Part shown: piece by piece, positions 48,667 to 59,492 of the stretch
Layout: each line of letters opens with the position of its first letter
Numbering within the stretch: position 1 is the stretch's first letter
NCBI RefSeq assembly: GCF_027579695.1
Contig: NC_083577.1
Coordinates: forward strand, 37,342,198-37,406,197
Source of the DNA: Neoarius graeffei
Taxonomy: Eukaryota; Chordata; Actinopteri; Siluriformes; Ariidae
DNA length: 64,000 nt
Direction: 5' to 3'
The notes under the pieces: model-generated
Told to the model about the DNA's origin: nothing
Database searches by the model: none
Seen by the model: only the letters and a program-made list of their open reading frames with translations
Made by a program: the position numbers and the translations under genes

Positions 48667-50231
48667 CACTGAGTGCAGAATTATTAGGCAAGTTGTATTT
48701 TTGAGGATTAGTTTTATTATTGAACAACAACTATGTTCTCAATCAACCAAAAAGACTCATAAATATCAAAGCTGAATATGTATGGAAGTTAGAGTGGGGC
48801 GTTTTTAGTTTTGGCCATTTTAGGAGAATGTGTATGTGTTCAGGTAACTTTCACTGTGCAGAATTATTAGGCAACTTAATAAAAACCAAATATGTAGCCA
48901 TTTCACTTATTTATTTTCACCAGGTACACTGATATGACAACTCCAGATTTGCAAATAAACATATCTGACATTCAAACACAAAACAAAAACAAATCAGTGA
49001 CCAATATAGCCACCCTTCTTCATGAGGACACTCAAAAGCCTTCCATCCATAGATTCTGTCAATTTCTTTATCTGTTCACGACCAACATTGTGTGCAGCAG
49101 CAACCACGGCCTCCCAGACGCTGTTCAGAGAGGTGTACTGTTTTCCCTCTTTGTAGACCTCACGTTTTATAATGGACCACAGGTTCTCTATGGGGTTTAG
49201 GTCAGGTGAACAAGGGGGCCATGTCATTATTTTTTCACCTTTCAGACCTTTACTGGCTAGCCACGCAGTGGAGTATTTGGACGCATGAGATGGAGCGTTA
49301 TCCTGCATGAAAATCATGTTCTTCTTGAAAGATGCTGACTTTTTCCTATACCACTGCTTGAAGAAGGTTTCTTCCAGGAACTGGCAGTAGGTCTGGGAGT
49401 TGAGTTTGAGTCCATCCTCAACTCGAAAAGGTCCAACAAGCTCGTCTTTGATGATACCAGCCCATAGCAGTACTCCACCTCCACCTTGCTGGCGTCTGAG
49501 TCGGAGTGGAGCTCTGTGCCCATTACTGATCCAGCCACAGGCCCATCCATCTGGCCCATCAAGAGTCACTCTCATCTCATCAGACCACAGCACCTTAGAA
49601 AAATCAGTCTTAAGATATTTCTTGGCCCAGTCTTGACGTTTTATCTTGTGTGCCTTACTCAGTGGTGGTCGTTTTTCAGCCTTCCTTACCTTGGCCATGT
49701 CCCTCAGTATTGCACACCTTGTACTCTTTGACACTCCAGGAATGTTGCAACTCTGGAATATGGCAGAACTGGATGCTAATGGCTGCTTGTTAGCATCACG
49801 CTTGATTTTCCGCAGATCATGTGCAGTTATTTTGCGCCTTTTTTTTTTCCCCACACGCTTCTTTCGACCCTGTTGACTATTTGCAATGAAACGCTTGATT
49901 GTTCGGTGATCACGTTTCAACATCTTCGCAATTTCAAGAGTGCTGCATCCGTCTGCAAGACATCTCACAATTTTAGACTTTTCAAAGTCTGTCAGATCTC
50001 TCTTCTGACCCGTTTTGCCAGAGGAAAAGAGGTTGCCTAATAATTATGCACACCTGATATAGGGTGTTGATGTCATTAGACCACACCCCCTCTCATTACA
50101 CAGATGCACAGCACCTGATGTACTTAATTGGTAGTAGGCTTTCAAGCCTAAACAGCTTGGAGTGGGACAACATGCATTAAAAGGATGTTGTGGTCAAAAT
50201 ACTCACTTGCCTAATAATTCTGCACTCAGTG
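48667..50231 (-). mobile_element. Tc1/mariner-type element, DD37E class
   Basis: 1565 bp with inverted ends CACTGAGTGCAGAATTATTA + GGCAA, and TA duplicated at 48665-48666 and 50232-50233. A second internal copy of TGTGCAGAATTATTAGGCAA lies at about 48856 and its partner near 50030, giving IR/DR structure. Confidence 0.92.
48994..50026 (-). CDS. Tc1-like transposase, DD37E, possibly lacking its ATG
   Basis: The frame is open from about 50045 to 48994 with no stop. The N-terminus reads GQKRDLTDFEKSKIVRCLAD then TLEIAKMLKRDHRTIKRFIA, a helix-turn-helix. The core has WSDEMRVTLDGPDGW, a Gly-rich GGGGVLLWAG, MQDNAPSH and [11 protein letters not shown]; 37 residues separate the second Asp from Glu. 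DD37E is the spacing reported for TRT-type Tc1 relatives in fish. No ATG precedes the domain: the in-frame codon at 49968 is GTG and the first Met is inside the helix-turn-helix. Either the start codon mutated, an upstream exon exists, or a non-ATG start is used. Confidence 0.85.
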
Positions 50232-50554
50232 TAAATTGACCGTAGGTGTGAATGTGAGTGTGAATGGTTGTCTGTGTCTATGTGTCAGCCCTGTGATGAC
50301 CTGGCGACTTGTCCAGGGTGTACCCCGCCTTTCGCCCGTAGTCAGCTGGGATAGGCTCCAGCTTGCCTGCGACCCTGTAGAACAGGATAAAGCGGCTAGA
50401 GATAACGAGATGAGATATCGGGCGTAGGCTCACTGAAACTGGGGGGGAAAAAAAGTGATGTTTTTCCGATCTTCAACTCTCCAGTTTTGGTGAGTCTGTG
50501 CTCACTGCGGCCTCCGATTCCTGTCCTTAGTTGACAGGAGTGGAACCTGATGTA

Positions 50555-51082
50555 CACTACCGTTCAAAAGTTTGGGGTCACTTTGAAATGTCCTTATTTT
50601 TGAAAGAAAAGCACTGTTCTTTTCAATGAAGATCACTTTAAACTAATCAGAAATCCACTCTATACATTGCTAATGTGGTAAATGACTATTCTAGCTGCAA
50701 ATGTCTGGTTTTTGGTGCAATATCTCCATAGGTGTATAGAGGCCCATTTCCAGCAACTCTCACTCCAGTGTTCTAATGGTACAGTGTGTTTGCTCATTGC
50801 CTCAGAAGGCTAATGGATGATTAGAAAACCCTTGTACAATCATGTTAGCACAGCTGAAAACAGTTGAGCTCTTTAGAGAAGCTATAAAACTGACCTTCCT
50901 TTGAGCAGATTGAGTTTCTGGAGCATCACATTTGTGGGGTCGATTAAATGCTCAAAATGGCCAGAAAAATGTCTTGACTATATTTTCTATTCATTTGACA
51001 ACTTATGGTGGGAAATCAAAGTGTGACTTTTCATGGAAAACACAAAATTGTCTGGGTGACCCCAAACTTTTGAACGGTAGTG
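50555..51082. mobile_element. Tc1-derived MITE, 528 bp
   Basis: TA at both sides and inverted ends CACTACCGTTCAAAAGTTTG + GGGTCAC, identical over at least 27 bp. No transposase frame. Probably mobilised by a Tc1-like transposase with the same ends. Confidence 0.85.
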
Positions 51083-51116
51083 TAATCTTCAGCTTTTGTA
51101 GTCTAAGGGCAGAGAA

Positions 51117-51669
51117 CCACTCACCCGCAACTTTATTAGGAACACCCATCCACCTGCTGTTTGATGCAGTTCTCTAATCAGCCGATCCCTCGACAGCAGC
51201 ACGATGCATAAAGTCATGCAGATACAAATCAAGAGCTTCAGTTCATGTTCACTTCAAACATCAGAACGGGAAAAATCGCGATCTCAAAGTGTGACTTTCG
51301 CTGTGGCATGGGTGTTCATTAGAGTATTTCAGAAGCTGCTGATCTCCTGGGGTTTTCACACACAACAGTCTCTAGAGTTTACACAGAATGGTGCGAAAAA
51401 CAAAAAAACACCACGTGAGCGACAGTTCTTTCAGTGGAAACAAACGCCTTGTTGATAAGACAGCTCAGACGAAAATGACCGGATTGGTTCAAACTGCCAG
51501 GAAGGATGTACAGTAGCAACTCACATAATCACTCTTTACAACCGTGGTGAGCAGAAAAGCATCTCAGCATGCAACAGCAGAACAACACATTGGGTTCCGC
51601 TCCTGCAGCCAAGAACAGGGATCTTAGAATCAAGAACAAGTTCCTATTAAAGTGGCCGGTGAGTGAATA
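51117..51669. mobile_element. TIR element with ACTTTATTAGGAAC ends
   Basis: The ends CCACTCACCCGCAACTTTAT and (complement) CACTCACCGGCCACTTTAAT are inverted over about 28 bp. The interior has a decayed frame (TQQSLEFTQNGAKNKKTPRE) frequently seen in fish repeats. Superfamily not assigned. Confidence 0.55.
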
Positions 51670-52088
51670 GTAACTTTTTAACCATGCGTTCACGTAGACA
51701 CTCGGCTGCATCATGAACATAACTGTTCATGTATTTGCCTAAGTACTATGCGTGTTACTTGAGGATTCCACTAGAGGGCACACCAGAGAACTCGGACCAT
51801 ACAGAGCCTCTGGATTTGCATGATGTAAACAAACATAGCGACACTTCAGGAGGTTCGTATTTGGTTATGCTGCTTCTACACTGCCCCTACTCTTCATGTG
51901 TGTATTGAATCTTGTGGATGCGTAACGTTAATTTTTAAGGACATGCACAACTGACGCACCAGACAGACACGGGACACGTGAGGAAGCCATCATGCACATG
52001 CGATCGCAGAGTTAAAAGCAACTATATCTCCACCCTAAAGATCTGAGATGTTTTTGAGATGCTTTTCTGCTCAGTATGGGTGTACGGA
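51670..52088. other. Stretch without recognised features
   Basis: Between two repeats; nothing that I can support as gene or element. Confidence 0.4.
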
Positions 52089-53360
52089 GTGGTTACTAGC
52101 TCATCCAGCCGACAGGTAATGAGCTTATGCCATCAGGTGTTGTCCGTCGTCGTCCACATTTCATGTAAATCGCTTCTTCTCGCTCAATTCTTCACTGATT
52201 TTTATTCTTTTTGGCAGGAAGGTAGGTCTGCCTGGGGTGCATATGACTTCTACCCAAATTTGCAAAATTTCAATTAATAATGCGGATATGGAGTAATTAA
52301 GCCCTAGTGAGCAGTTTCCACACAAATTTCTTCTTCTCCCTCAGTTCTTCACCCATTTTGATTCTTTCTGGCTGAAGGTAGGGGTACCTAGAGTGCATAT
52401 AACATCTACCCAGATTTGCTGAATTACACGTTATGGACCAATTAAGCCTTAATGAGCAGTTCAACAAAACTCGCTTGTTCTCGGTCAATTCCTCGCTGTT
52501 TTGGATTCTTTCTGGCAAATATTTGAGCTGGACTGGTTGAGGGTAGAACTGGCAAAAGTGGCCCAGTTTAGATCGTTCTTTCTGGACCAGATGGGGCCAG
52601 AGTGAGCTACGCCATCATTGACGGCCTCGTTTGAGTTACCATAGCCTTCCTGTCTGCTCAAACCAGTCTGGTTATTCTCCTCTGAGCTCTCAACAAGAAG
52701 ACAGAGTCATCGATATCCCCCACCCTATATACCAACTATTTACCAAGTTTCAAGATATTATTTGTCACATTTTTCAAGTTCTGCTGTAGGAAACCAATCC
52801 TACCTCTTTACACTGACCTCAGCAGCCCATGGCATAAGCCTACTGGATCTTTGGTCCAGGTGAGCTAAAAATGACAATTTCTCACATTTTTTATATCAAA
52901 AGGCACATATACATTACTTAATCAACACATATACCAACTTTCAAGACCGTACCACTCATAGTTTGCAAGTTCTGCTCCGGAAACAAAACCTACCACTAAG
53001 ACTAACCTGAGAGACTAAGTCTGAAATTGTTTCCATGGAAACATGAAAAAATTTAATTTCTCAAATTTCTTAGTGTGAAAAGACACATCTACGTCACCTT
53101 GTTAACATGTCTACCAAGTTTCAAATCCGTATCATGAATAGTTTTGGATATATGCTCCGGAAACGAACATTGCTCTTCGAAACTAAGTCAAAATCTTTTT
53201 TTTTTTTAATGTAAAAATTTGAAAAATTCTTTTTTCCAAAAATCCAAAATAGCAAAAGTTCACATGTTGCTTGATATGTATACAAAGTTTCAAGACGATA
53301 TCTTCAGTAGTTTTAAAGATAAGGCCTGGAAATGAAAACGTGACCGGACGGATGGAACCC
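52089..53360. repeat. Internally repetitive element, related family
   Basis: It starts TAGCTCATCCAGCC, like the TAGCTCATCTGG ends at 3846 and 12687. It contains two or three copies of a module CTCNNTCAATTCTTCAC..TTT..ATTCTTTCTGGC, then about three copies of a roughly 150-190 bp module with CCAAGTTTCAAGAC..TAT and GCTCCGGAAACAAA. Non-coding. Confidence 0.5.
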
Positions 53361-53668
53361 GTTTCTATATCCCCTGCCAAACTTCATCTGGGCGGTGGAT
53401 AACAACAAGGCATTTCCACCTGGAGAACGGTCACTCACTGGATGGTTTTTGTTTTTCGCTCCACCCTGTTTAAACTGTCGAGATGTGTGTGAAAATCCCA
53501 CAAGATCATTTCAGTTTCTGGTGGGGGAGAACATTCCCATCTGACACCGACAACTATGCCACAATAACTGAGAACATTTTCCTCCATTCTGACGTTAGAT
53601 GTGGAGATTTTTGACCTGTATCTGCAATTGCTTGCGCACTGTGCTACTGCCACATGATTGGCTGACTG

Positions 53669-54669
53669 TAGGGCTGTAACGATACACCCAACTCATGATT
53701 CGATTCGTATCGCGATTTTTGACCCACGATTCGATACGCCCACGATTTTTTTTTAAATGTTTTTTTAAAGTAGTAAATTTGACTTAACATTTACTTACTT
53801 ACATTAACTATTTAATAACAAATAATTCAGACCACTGCAGAGAATGAGTAATATGTATGCAAAAATGAACAAATGTATATCCAAAGATTGTTTTATTTCT
53901 CAAAATAATACTGTTGAGCCGGAAGCTCTGTTTTTTTCGGTTCTGAAAAAGTCATTTTTCCAAATCGCGTAAATCCGTTAAGATTTTTCTTGGGGGGGGG
54001 GGGGGGGGGGGGGGGGGGCTCTCACTGCCTCACTCTCATAGGGCCAATGATTTTCTGTGATCGCGGAAAACAGATGGAAATTACGGAATTTTTATGGTGA
54101 AACATTGCTCGCGTGTCAAAATGTAACTGCCGCAGAAGGCTTCCGCCCAAGCAGACATGCCTTCAGTGTTGCCAGATATTGCTAACGTTTTCCACCCCAA
54201 AATATGTTCAAAACCAGCCAAAAAGCACCTAAACCTGCCCAATCTGGCAACACTGCATGCCTTTCCGGTCAAGTGATTGTGATTGGCTTGTGGCACACCT
54301 AGCCAGCCAATGAGCTGCTTGTTTACAGATTCGCTCCCCGCGTCGCAACCAGAATGGCGACCGCTTAAAAGAAATGAATGCTCTGCCAGTGGCGAGTGTG
54401 GACGTTGCGTGACTCGCAGAAGATTGTCGTAGGTCGGCGAAAAAACGACTTACTAATAGATATAAAAAAAAAAAAAAAGTAATTTAAGTAAGTTTAAAAT
54501 GTAATTTAAATAAAAAGTAAAGTATTCATAAATTGAAGTTTGGAAGCACCTCTGTTTTTGGGCTGAGGAGAAGTTTGAAAGGGTGTACCGCGATTCTGCC
54601 TTCTTGTATCGCGATACGGATCGTGGCTCTGCGTATCGCGATTTCGATACGCATATCGTTACAGCCCTA
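53669..54669. mobile_element. hAT-type element, copy A (1001 bp)
   Basis: The ends TAGGGCTGTAACGATAC and GTTACAGCCCTA are inverted; GCTGACTG lies on both sides (53661-53668, 54670-54677). Near-identical to 62672-63671. It has a poly-G run (53993-54018) and TATCGCGATA-rich subterminal parts. The - strand frame MPQANHNHLTGKACS is not a known domain. Confidence 0.9.
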
Positions 54670-55009
54670 GCTGACTGCATGACTGAGCAGGTGTACAGTA
54701 CCTAACAGAGCGGTCAGAAGTCCAGCATTATTGTAACCAATACTTTCATGAACTTCAGCCCTGCAAATCAACATGCACTGTCATGACGCAGTAACTTAAG
54801 CCCCACAACACACGGTTAAGAACTGAACCCCAATATTTTCCTATTCACCACTAACGTGCCCGACATAACTGCTTCGCACACCCGACACAGAGCATTACAA
54901 GGAGTGCACTGCAAAAAACTGAATTTGAGGAGAAAATTACTTAATACTAGTGAAATTCTCTTGCTGCATGGACAGATATTTTTAGAGATGAAAGTGGAGC
55001 AAAGAAAAC

Positions 55010-55262
55010 TAGAAAAGCACTCGGAGCGCGCAGACCTCCGCCAAGAACCCTTTAAAAAAATCCGGGATCCAGAAGGTGATCCGGATCACCGCCAAAATTT
55101 AATGGATTGTTACTTGTGCCCAGTCACACCTCTGGAAACATTTTCAGAGCAATCCGTTCATTACTTTTTCTGTAATGTTGCTAACAGACAAACCAACCAA
55201 CCAACCAACCAACCAACAAACAAGCCAACGCCACCAAAAACATAACCTCCTTGGCGGAGGTA
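55010..55262. repeat. Dispersed repeat with GACCTCCGCCAAG ends
   Basis: GCAGACCTCCGCCAAG at the left and CTTGGCGGAGGT at the right are inverted. The interior has GGGATCCAGAAGGTGATCCGG and an (AACC)n run (55192-55220). This type is widespread in animals; class uncertain. Confidence 0.5.
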
Positions 55263-55405
55263 AAAATCCTGAACTTTTGAAAGTCAAACTAAGATAGGGG
55301 GTCGGGGGGCTACGTCCACTGAAAAAATTTTAATAACCTAACACGCAAACCCCTGCATTCTAGTGCATTTTAGTACTTATTTTCACTAAAACAAGTTATA
55401 ATTTT

Positions 55406-55783
55406 GGGGCGGCACGGTGGTGTAGTGGTTAGCGCTGTCGCCTCACAGCAAGAAGGTCCGGGTTCGAGCCCCGGGGGCCAGCGAGGGCCTTTCTGTGCGG
55501 AGTTTGCATGTTCTCCCCGTGTCCGCGTGGGTTTCCTCCGGGTGCTCCGGTTTCCCCCACAGTCCAAAGACATGCAGGTTAGGTTAACCGGTGACTCTAA
55601 ATTGACCGTAGGTGTGAATGTGAGTGTGAATGGTTGTCTGTGTCTATGTGTCAGCCCTGTGATGACCTGGCGACTTGTCCAGGGTGTACCCCGCCTTTCG
55701 CCCGTAGTCAGCTGGGATAGGCTCCAGCTCGCCTGCAACCCTGTAGAACAGGATAAAGCGGCTACAGATAATGAGATGAGATG
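55406..55783 (+). mobile_element. SINE family 1, reference full-length copy
   Basis: 378 bp with AAGTTATAATTTT on both sides (55393-55405, 55784-55796). The head holds TGGTGTAGTGG (perfect A box) and GGTTCGAGCCC (perfect B box), showing a tRNA-derived pol III promoter. The body of about 270 bp ends in GAGATGAGATGA. Used here to define the family; at least ten copies occur in the window. Confidence 0.92.
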
Positions 55784-56177
55784 AAGTTATAATTTTTAAG
55801 CCTTTTTCTTTCATGTACATTAATGATTAACATGTCAAAAATATCAAATTTAATAATTCCCCTAGTTAATGAGTAATTTTCAGGAGTGCATTTAGAAAAC
55901 GCGGTGATTTTCCTGCTACACAGTTCATTACTTTGAAAAATATCAGACAGTTAAAGGTAAACTCAGCAAAATCCCAAACCAGTACTGTTAAAAAGTAAAG
56001 GTCTGTTAGAGTTTCTAAAGCTTTCAGGTTTCGATGTTGGGGACATTGAGCCTCGTTTATCAATCTTTTAGTAGAGCTGTGTGTTTGCATAAGCTAAAGT
56101 GAACTAAAAATTTCCAATTCATATTTATGTGAGTTGAAGCCAATTGTTGACATTAGTTCGTATTGTCTGTAAATTTA

Positions 56178-57253
56178 TGGCGTATTCACACCTACGTTGT
56201 TTGGTCCGGACCAAATGACCAAACGAACCAAATTTCCCTTGGTCCGGACCTTTTGGGTTGGTCTGAATACAAACCACCGAACTCTGGTCCGGACCAAACA
56301 AGCGGACCGAGACCGAGCTGCAAGGTCGGACTTGGTCCGGACCAAAGGAACCCTGGTGCGGATCTTTTGGAGGTGTGAAAGCAGACCGGACCTAATCTGA
56401 CAGTTTTGCTTTTTTGTACCTCGGGAGCTCCCGTCGTTTGTCGAGCATTATGGGAAACAGAGTCTTGACACTCCACCGCAAAGTGCAAACACTGTCTCGG
56501 TTGTCAAGGGAACCTTACAACAGTCGTTCAGTCATTCAGACCAGTGGTAGGCTAGACTACAGAGTACAAAAAATGAGTAGGGGGCAAACGTGGGCCGAGG
56601 AAGAAACGCGTACCCTTGTGGATATATGGGCAGATGGCCACATATCTGAGCTTTTGGAGAGAACACATGAAAATGCCGCCGTGTTTGCTGTATTCAGTGA
56701 GAAAATGAAGGAGAAGGGGTTCACGCGCTCCCCAGAACAATGTCGGCTAAAAGTGAAGAAACTCCGTCAGACCTACATTAAAATCAGGGACATTCTTTCA
56801 AAAAGTGGCGGTACTAGCGACGCAAAAAAGAAATTCATCTATTACGTGAAGAGCCAGAACTGTCACAACATGATGTGCGCTCATCAGCGCTATCCTCCGT
56901 AGCCGCCTTGCCCTTTGAAGTCGTCGTTGATAAATTACTTGTACAACAGCATAGTAATCGCACAATTGTGAAAACAGTAAAAACTGGAAAAAACATATAG
57001 CTTTGATGACATTAAAAAGAATAACAGCACGGAAAGCCTCCATGACTACTTTTGAACTTAACGCTTTGTGCGCGTGTCGTCTCTGACCAATAGCTGAACG
57101 ACCTCAGGGCGCGTGGCTTTGTTGACAGATTTTGGTCCGCTTACTAAAATGTACAGTGTGAAAGCGAACCGCACCAAAATGAAAAAATAAAAAAAACATT
57201 TGGTTCGGACCAAAGCAAGTGAACTATCGAACTATCCTGGTCTGAATACACCC
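56178..57253 (+). mobile_element. PIF/Harbinger-derived element with Myb-like ORF
   Basis: The ends TGGCGTATTCACACC and (complement) GGGTGTATTCAGACC are flanked by TTA (56175-56177, 57254-57256). Subterminal inverted GGTCCGGACC motifs occur at both sides. It encodes a Myb/SANT-like protein but no nuclease, so it is an internally deleted derivative. Confidence 0.75.
56573..56902 (+). CDS. Myb/SANT-like DNA-binding protein of a PIF/Harbinger element
   Basis: From Met at 56573: MSRGQTWAEEETRTLVDIWA, then SELLERTHENAAVFAVFSEK, GFTRSPEQCRLKVKKLRQTY and DILSKSGG. The W..EET..L..IW ... N..V ... R...QCR.K.K.LR..Y pattern is the trihelix/MADF-like Myb domain found in the second protein of PIF/Harbinger transposons, which in that family helps the transposase bind DNA and enter the nucleus. 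The frame after SGGTSDAKKKF looks non-homologous. A longer start at 56414 is open but unsupported. Confidence 0.7.
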   Translation: MSRGQTWAEEETRTLVDIWADGHISELLERTHENAAVFAVFSEKMKEKGFTRSPEQCRLKVKKLRQTYIKIRDILSKSGGTSDAKKKFIYYVKSQNCHNMMCAHQRYPP

Positions 57254-57289
57254 TTAAACACACCAATGAATACCAAATTTCTCATGTAA

Positions 57290-57890
57290 ATCAGGGGCAT
57301 AGCGAGGATTTTTCAGGGGTGTGTGTGTGTGTGTGTGTCACACACTGACTGGCAGACTGAACACATTATGTAACAAAAAATAATTCCCATTGCTAGTTTT
57401 AGGCAGCTTAGAAACCGGCTCTTCCATTATTGCTGTTTCTTCCACGTTTTCTTGATGTTGTGTTCTAGAAACGGCACTAAAACTTAGCTTCGAAACCACA
57501 AAATGCAACTTTGATGGAAAAAAAATATAATAAATTGCTTACCTCTCTTCACGTCGAAAGAATGAGGAAAGTTTTGACATGGCGAATTATTAACAGACGA
57601 GGAAATACTTGTAATTCGCAACTAAAAAGACTGCAGCTACACTGGCAGCTTGAACAGGCTTTCTAGTGCGATTGTGTTGCGCTTGCGCAGAACGGTGTCA
57701 GTCCTGCGCGCCTTAGCTCGTGCACCTGTTAAAGAACACCTGTCTTTAATCAGTTAACTGTGTTTGGGCTATTTAAGGACTGCACCCATGCAAGGACGAT
57801 GCGAAGTATTACGCCGCGTCTTGGAACACGAAAAATCCGAAAAATAAATTTCTCCACTCGGGAAACCGGAGATTTTCAAGAGGTTGGTCA
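57290..57890. other. Stretch with GT microsatellite, otherwise unassigned
   Basis: (GT)n at 57318-57338. The rest has no supported exon or TIR. It may be a decayed element, as GGGGCATAGCGAGGATTTTTC looks repeat-like. Confidence 0.35.
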
Positions 57891-58107
57891 AATATCCTAG
57901 CTTAGTAAACTAGACCCACCCGCCTAGCGGCCAAAAATATTTTTGCCTAGCGAGTGGGTCTAGCCTCGCACCATATCAACAAAACACCCCGGGCATCAAA
58001 TCGTGCCCGCCAATCACAACGCAAGGTTTTTGTTTGGATTCTTTGGGCGGGCTTTTGCAGGAGTGACGACAAAGCTGCGCGACGCTGGAGAAAGCGCAGC
58101 AAGAAAG

Positions 58108-58317
58108 ATGGCTACGGCTAGTGAACAGCGCGTGTTTGAATCCGCTTTGGAATCAGTTTTAGAAGAATTAGACTTGGAGTTTTCGTTGAAACATGAGCAG
58201 GAAGAGGCTCTCCGCTCATTCCTTTTCAAGAAGGACGTTTTTGCTGTTTTGCCGACCGGCTATGGCAAAAGTCTGATCTACCAGCTGGCTCCGCTCGTAG
58301 CCAAAAGGATGGGCTAG
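58108..58317 (+). CDS. RecQ-type helicase N-terminal fragment in TIR element 3 (69 aa)
   Basis: ATG at 58108 in AAAGATGGCTAC context: [69 protein letters not shown], then stop TAG. Motif 0 and Walker A are intact. It differs from copy 1 by a handful of residues and ends earlier, because copy 1 reads past this stop into [12 protein letters not shown]. Everything needed for helicase activity after motif I is missing. Confidence 0.75.
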   Translation: MATASEQRVFESALESVLEELDLEFSLKHEQEEALRSFLFKKDVFAVLPTGYGKSLIYQLAPLVAKRMG

Positions 58318-58772
58318 TTTGTGCAGTACGAAGAATTAATAAACAGCTTTGAAACATTACTTTTTGATTGTTTCTTATTTTCCCGTTATTTTAAATTTAA
58401 GGGAAATTATTTCACCAAACACCACTAAATAAAAACTCTCAAAAACAGTTTAAGCAAACCCTTGAAAAACACTTGAAAAAAAAAATAAGTGTATGTTAAG
58501 TATGTGGTACAGACTCCAAACTTGTGGTCATTATCTCCAAACTTCTTAATATCTAGAACCTGTTTATTAATTAATACGCATTTTGAAAAATTATTTATTT
58601 CAAGGCCTCCCCCACTGCTTTCTGTCGCTCTGACTACGTCACAGTCACTGTTGCGCTGATTGGTCAGAGCGTTGGCCTATACGCACAGAGACAGTTTGAA
58701 AGACAGCGGGTTGTTCCTCCCACACCCGTCGGAAATGTCTACGAGCGAGGCCAGACTAAACATTCACATTTA

Positions 58773-59462
58773 GGTGGGGTTTACATTAGACCGTATCAGC
58801 GGATCATCAGATTAACGTTTTTAAAACGATTAGTGTGCACACAGCAACACCAATACACGATTCGCGTGCACACAGCAACGCCAATACACGGATACGCTCG
58901 GCTCCGCAGGCATCCTGCGCTCCAAATCACTCCGCCCTGAACAGCGAGTGCCCTCTGGAGGGTGCGCACTCCGGCCCTGCGCAGCTCACACAGCGTGCGA
59001 GTGGAGTGCACAAGCAGTGATTCGGGACTGAGCCGCTGTGTGTGTGATCCCAGCGCATATCACTTACCACTTGCAAGTGGAAGGATGGCAAGCCTAAAGA
59101 CAATCATAACTACACAATGGGCAGTATTTGCATCAGTATTTGCAGTATTTTCATACTTTTATACTCTTTAATGAAAGGTGATACAAGGCGGAAGTCCGCG
59201 CCGTTTTTCAGCAGTCGCGTCACATGACCAACGCCAGCGAATCAGGAAGGTGGATGTCACAGTGACGTTGTCCAATGAGACGCCAGCTAGAGCTCAGCAC
59301 AGAGTATCCGCGTATTCTCAATGTTTACACAGCACCGGACCAGACACGATCTGGATTGAATACGTGGACCCTGGCGGATTCCCGTTTCCCGGCGTTTTAA
59401 TGTAAACGGACAGTGCATCCGCGAAGAAAACGAGACAGATACGGTCTAATGTAAACTTGGCC
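58773..59462. mobile_element. PIF/Harbinger-like MITE nested in RecQ-fragment element 3
   Basis: 690 bp. The ends GGTGGGGTTTACATTAGACCG and (complement) GGCCAAGTTTACATTAGACC match at 17 of 21. TTA at 58770-58772 and 59463-59465. No transposase frame. Confidence 0.82.
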
Positions 59463-59492
59463 TTAGTCTGGCTTGCCAGGCTACAAATATCC

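Larger units (their letters stand above)
48492..50416 (+). mobile_element. SINE family 1 split by a Tc1-like element
   Basis: The SINE halves are 48492-48666 and 50232-50416. Joining them across the insertion restores GACTCTAAATTGACCG with one TA. The head has the perfect A box and GGTTCGAGCCC B box. Confidence 0.9.
57898..59483 (+). mobile_element. RecQ-fragment TIR element, copy 3, with nested MITE
   Basis: Ends TAGCTTAGTAAACTAGAC and (complement) TAGCCTGGCAAGCCAGAC; CAAATATCC on both sides (57889-57897, 59484-59492), an exact 9-bp duplication. Without the nested 690-bp MITE and its extra TTA the length is 893 bp, against 895 bp for copy 1. The sequence is nearly identical to copy 1 but inverted. 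Confidence 0.82.

Noticed and set aside
55406-55480. tRNA gene suggested by perfect A and B boxes
   Set aside because: No cloverleaf can be completed, and the sequence continues into a SINE body with target duplications.
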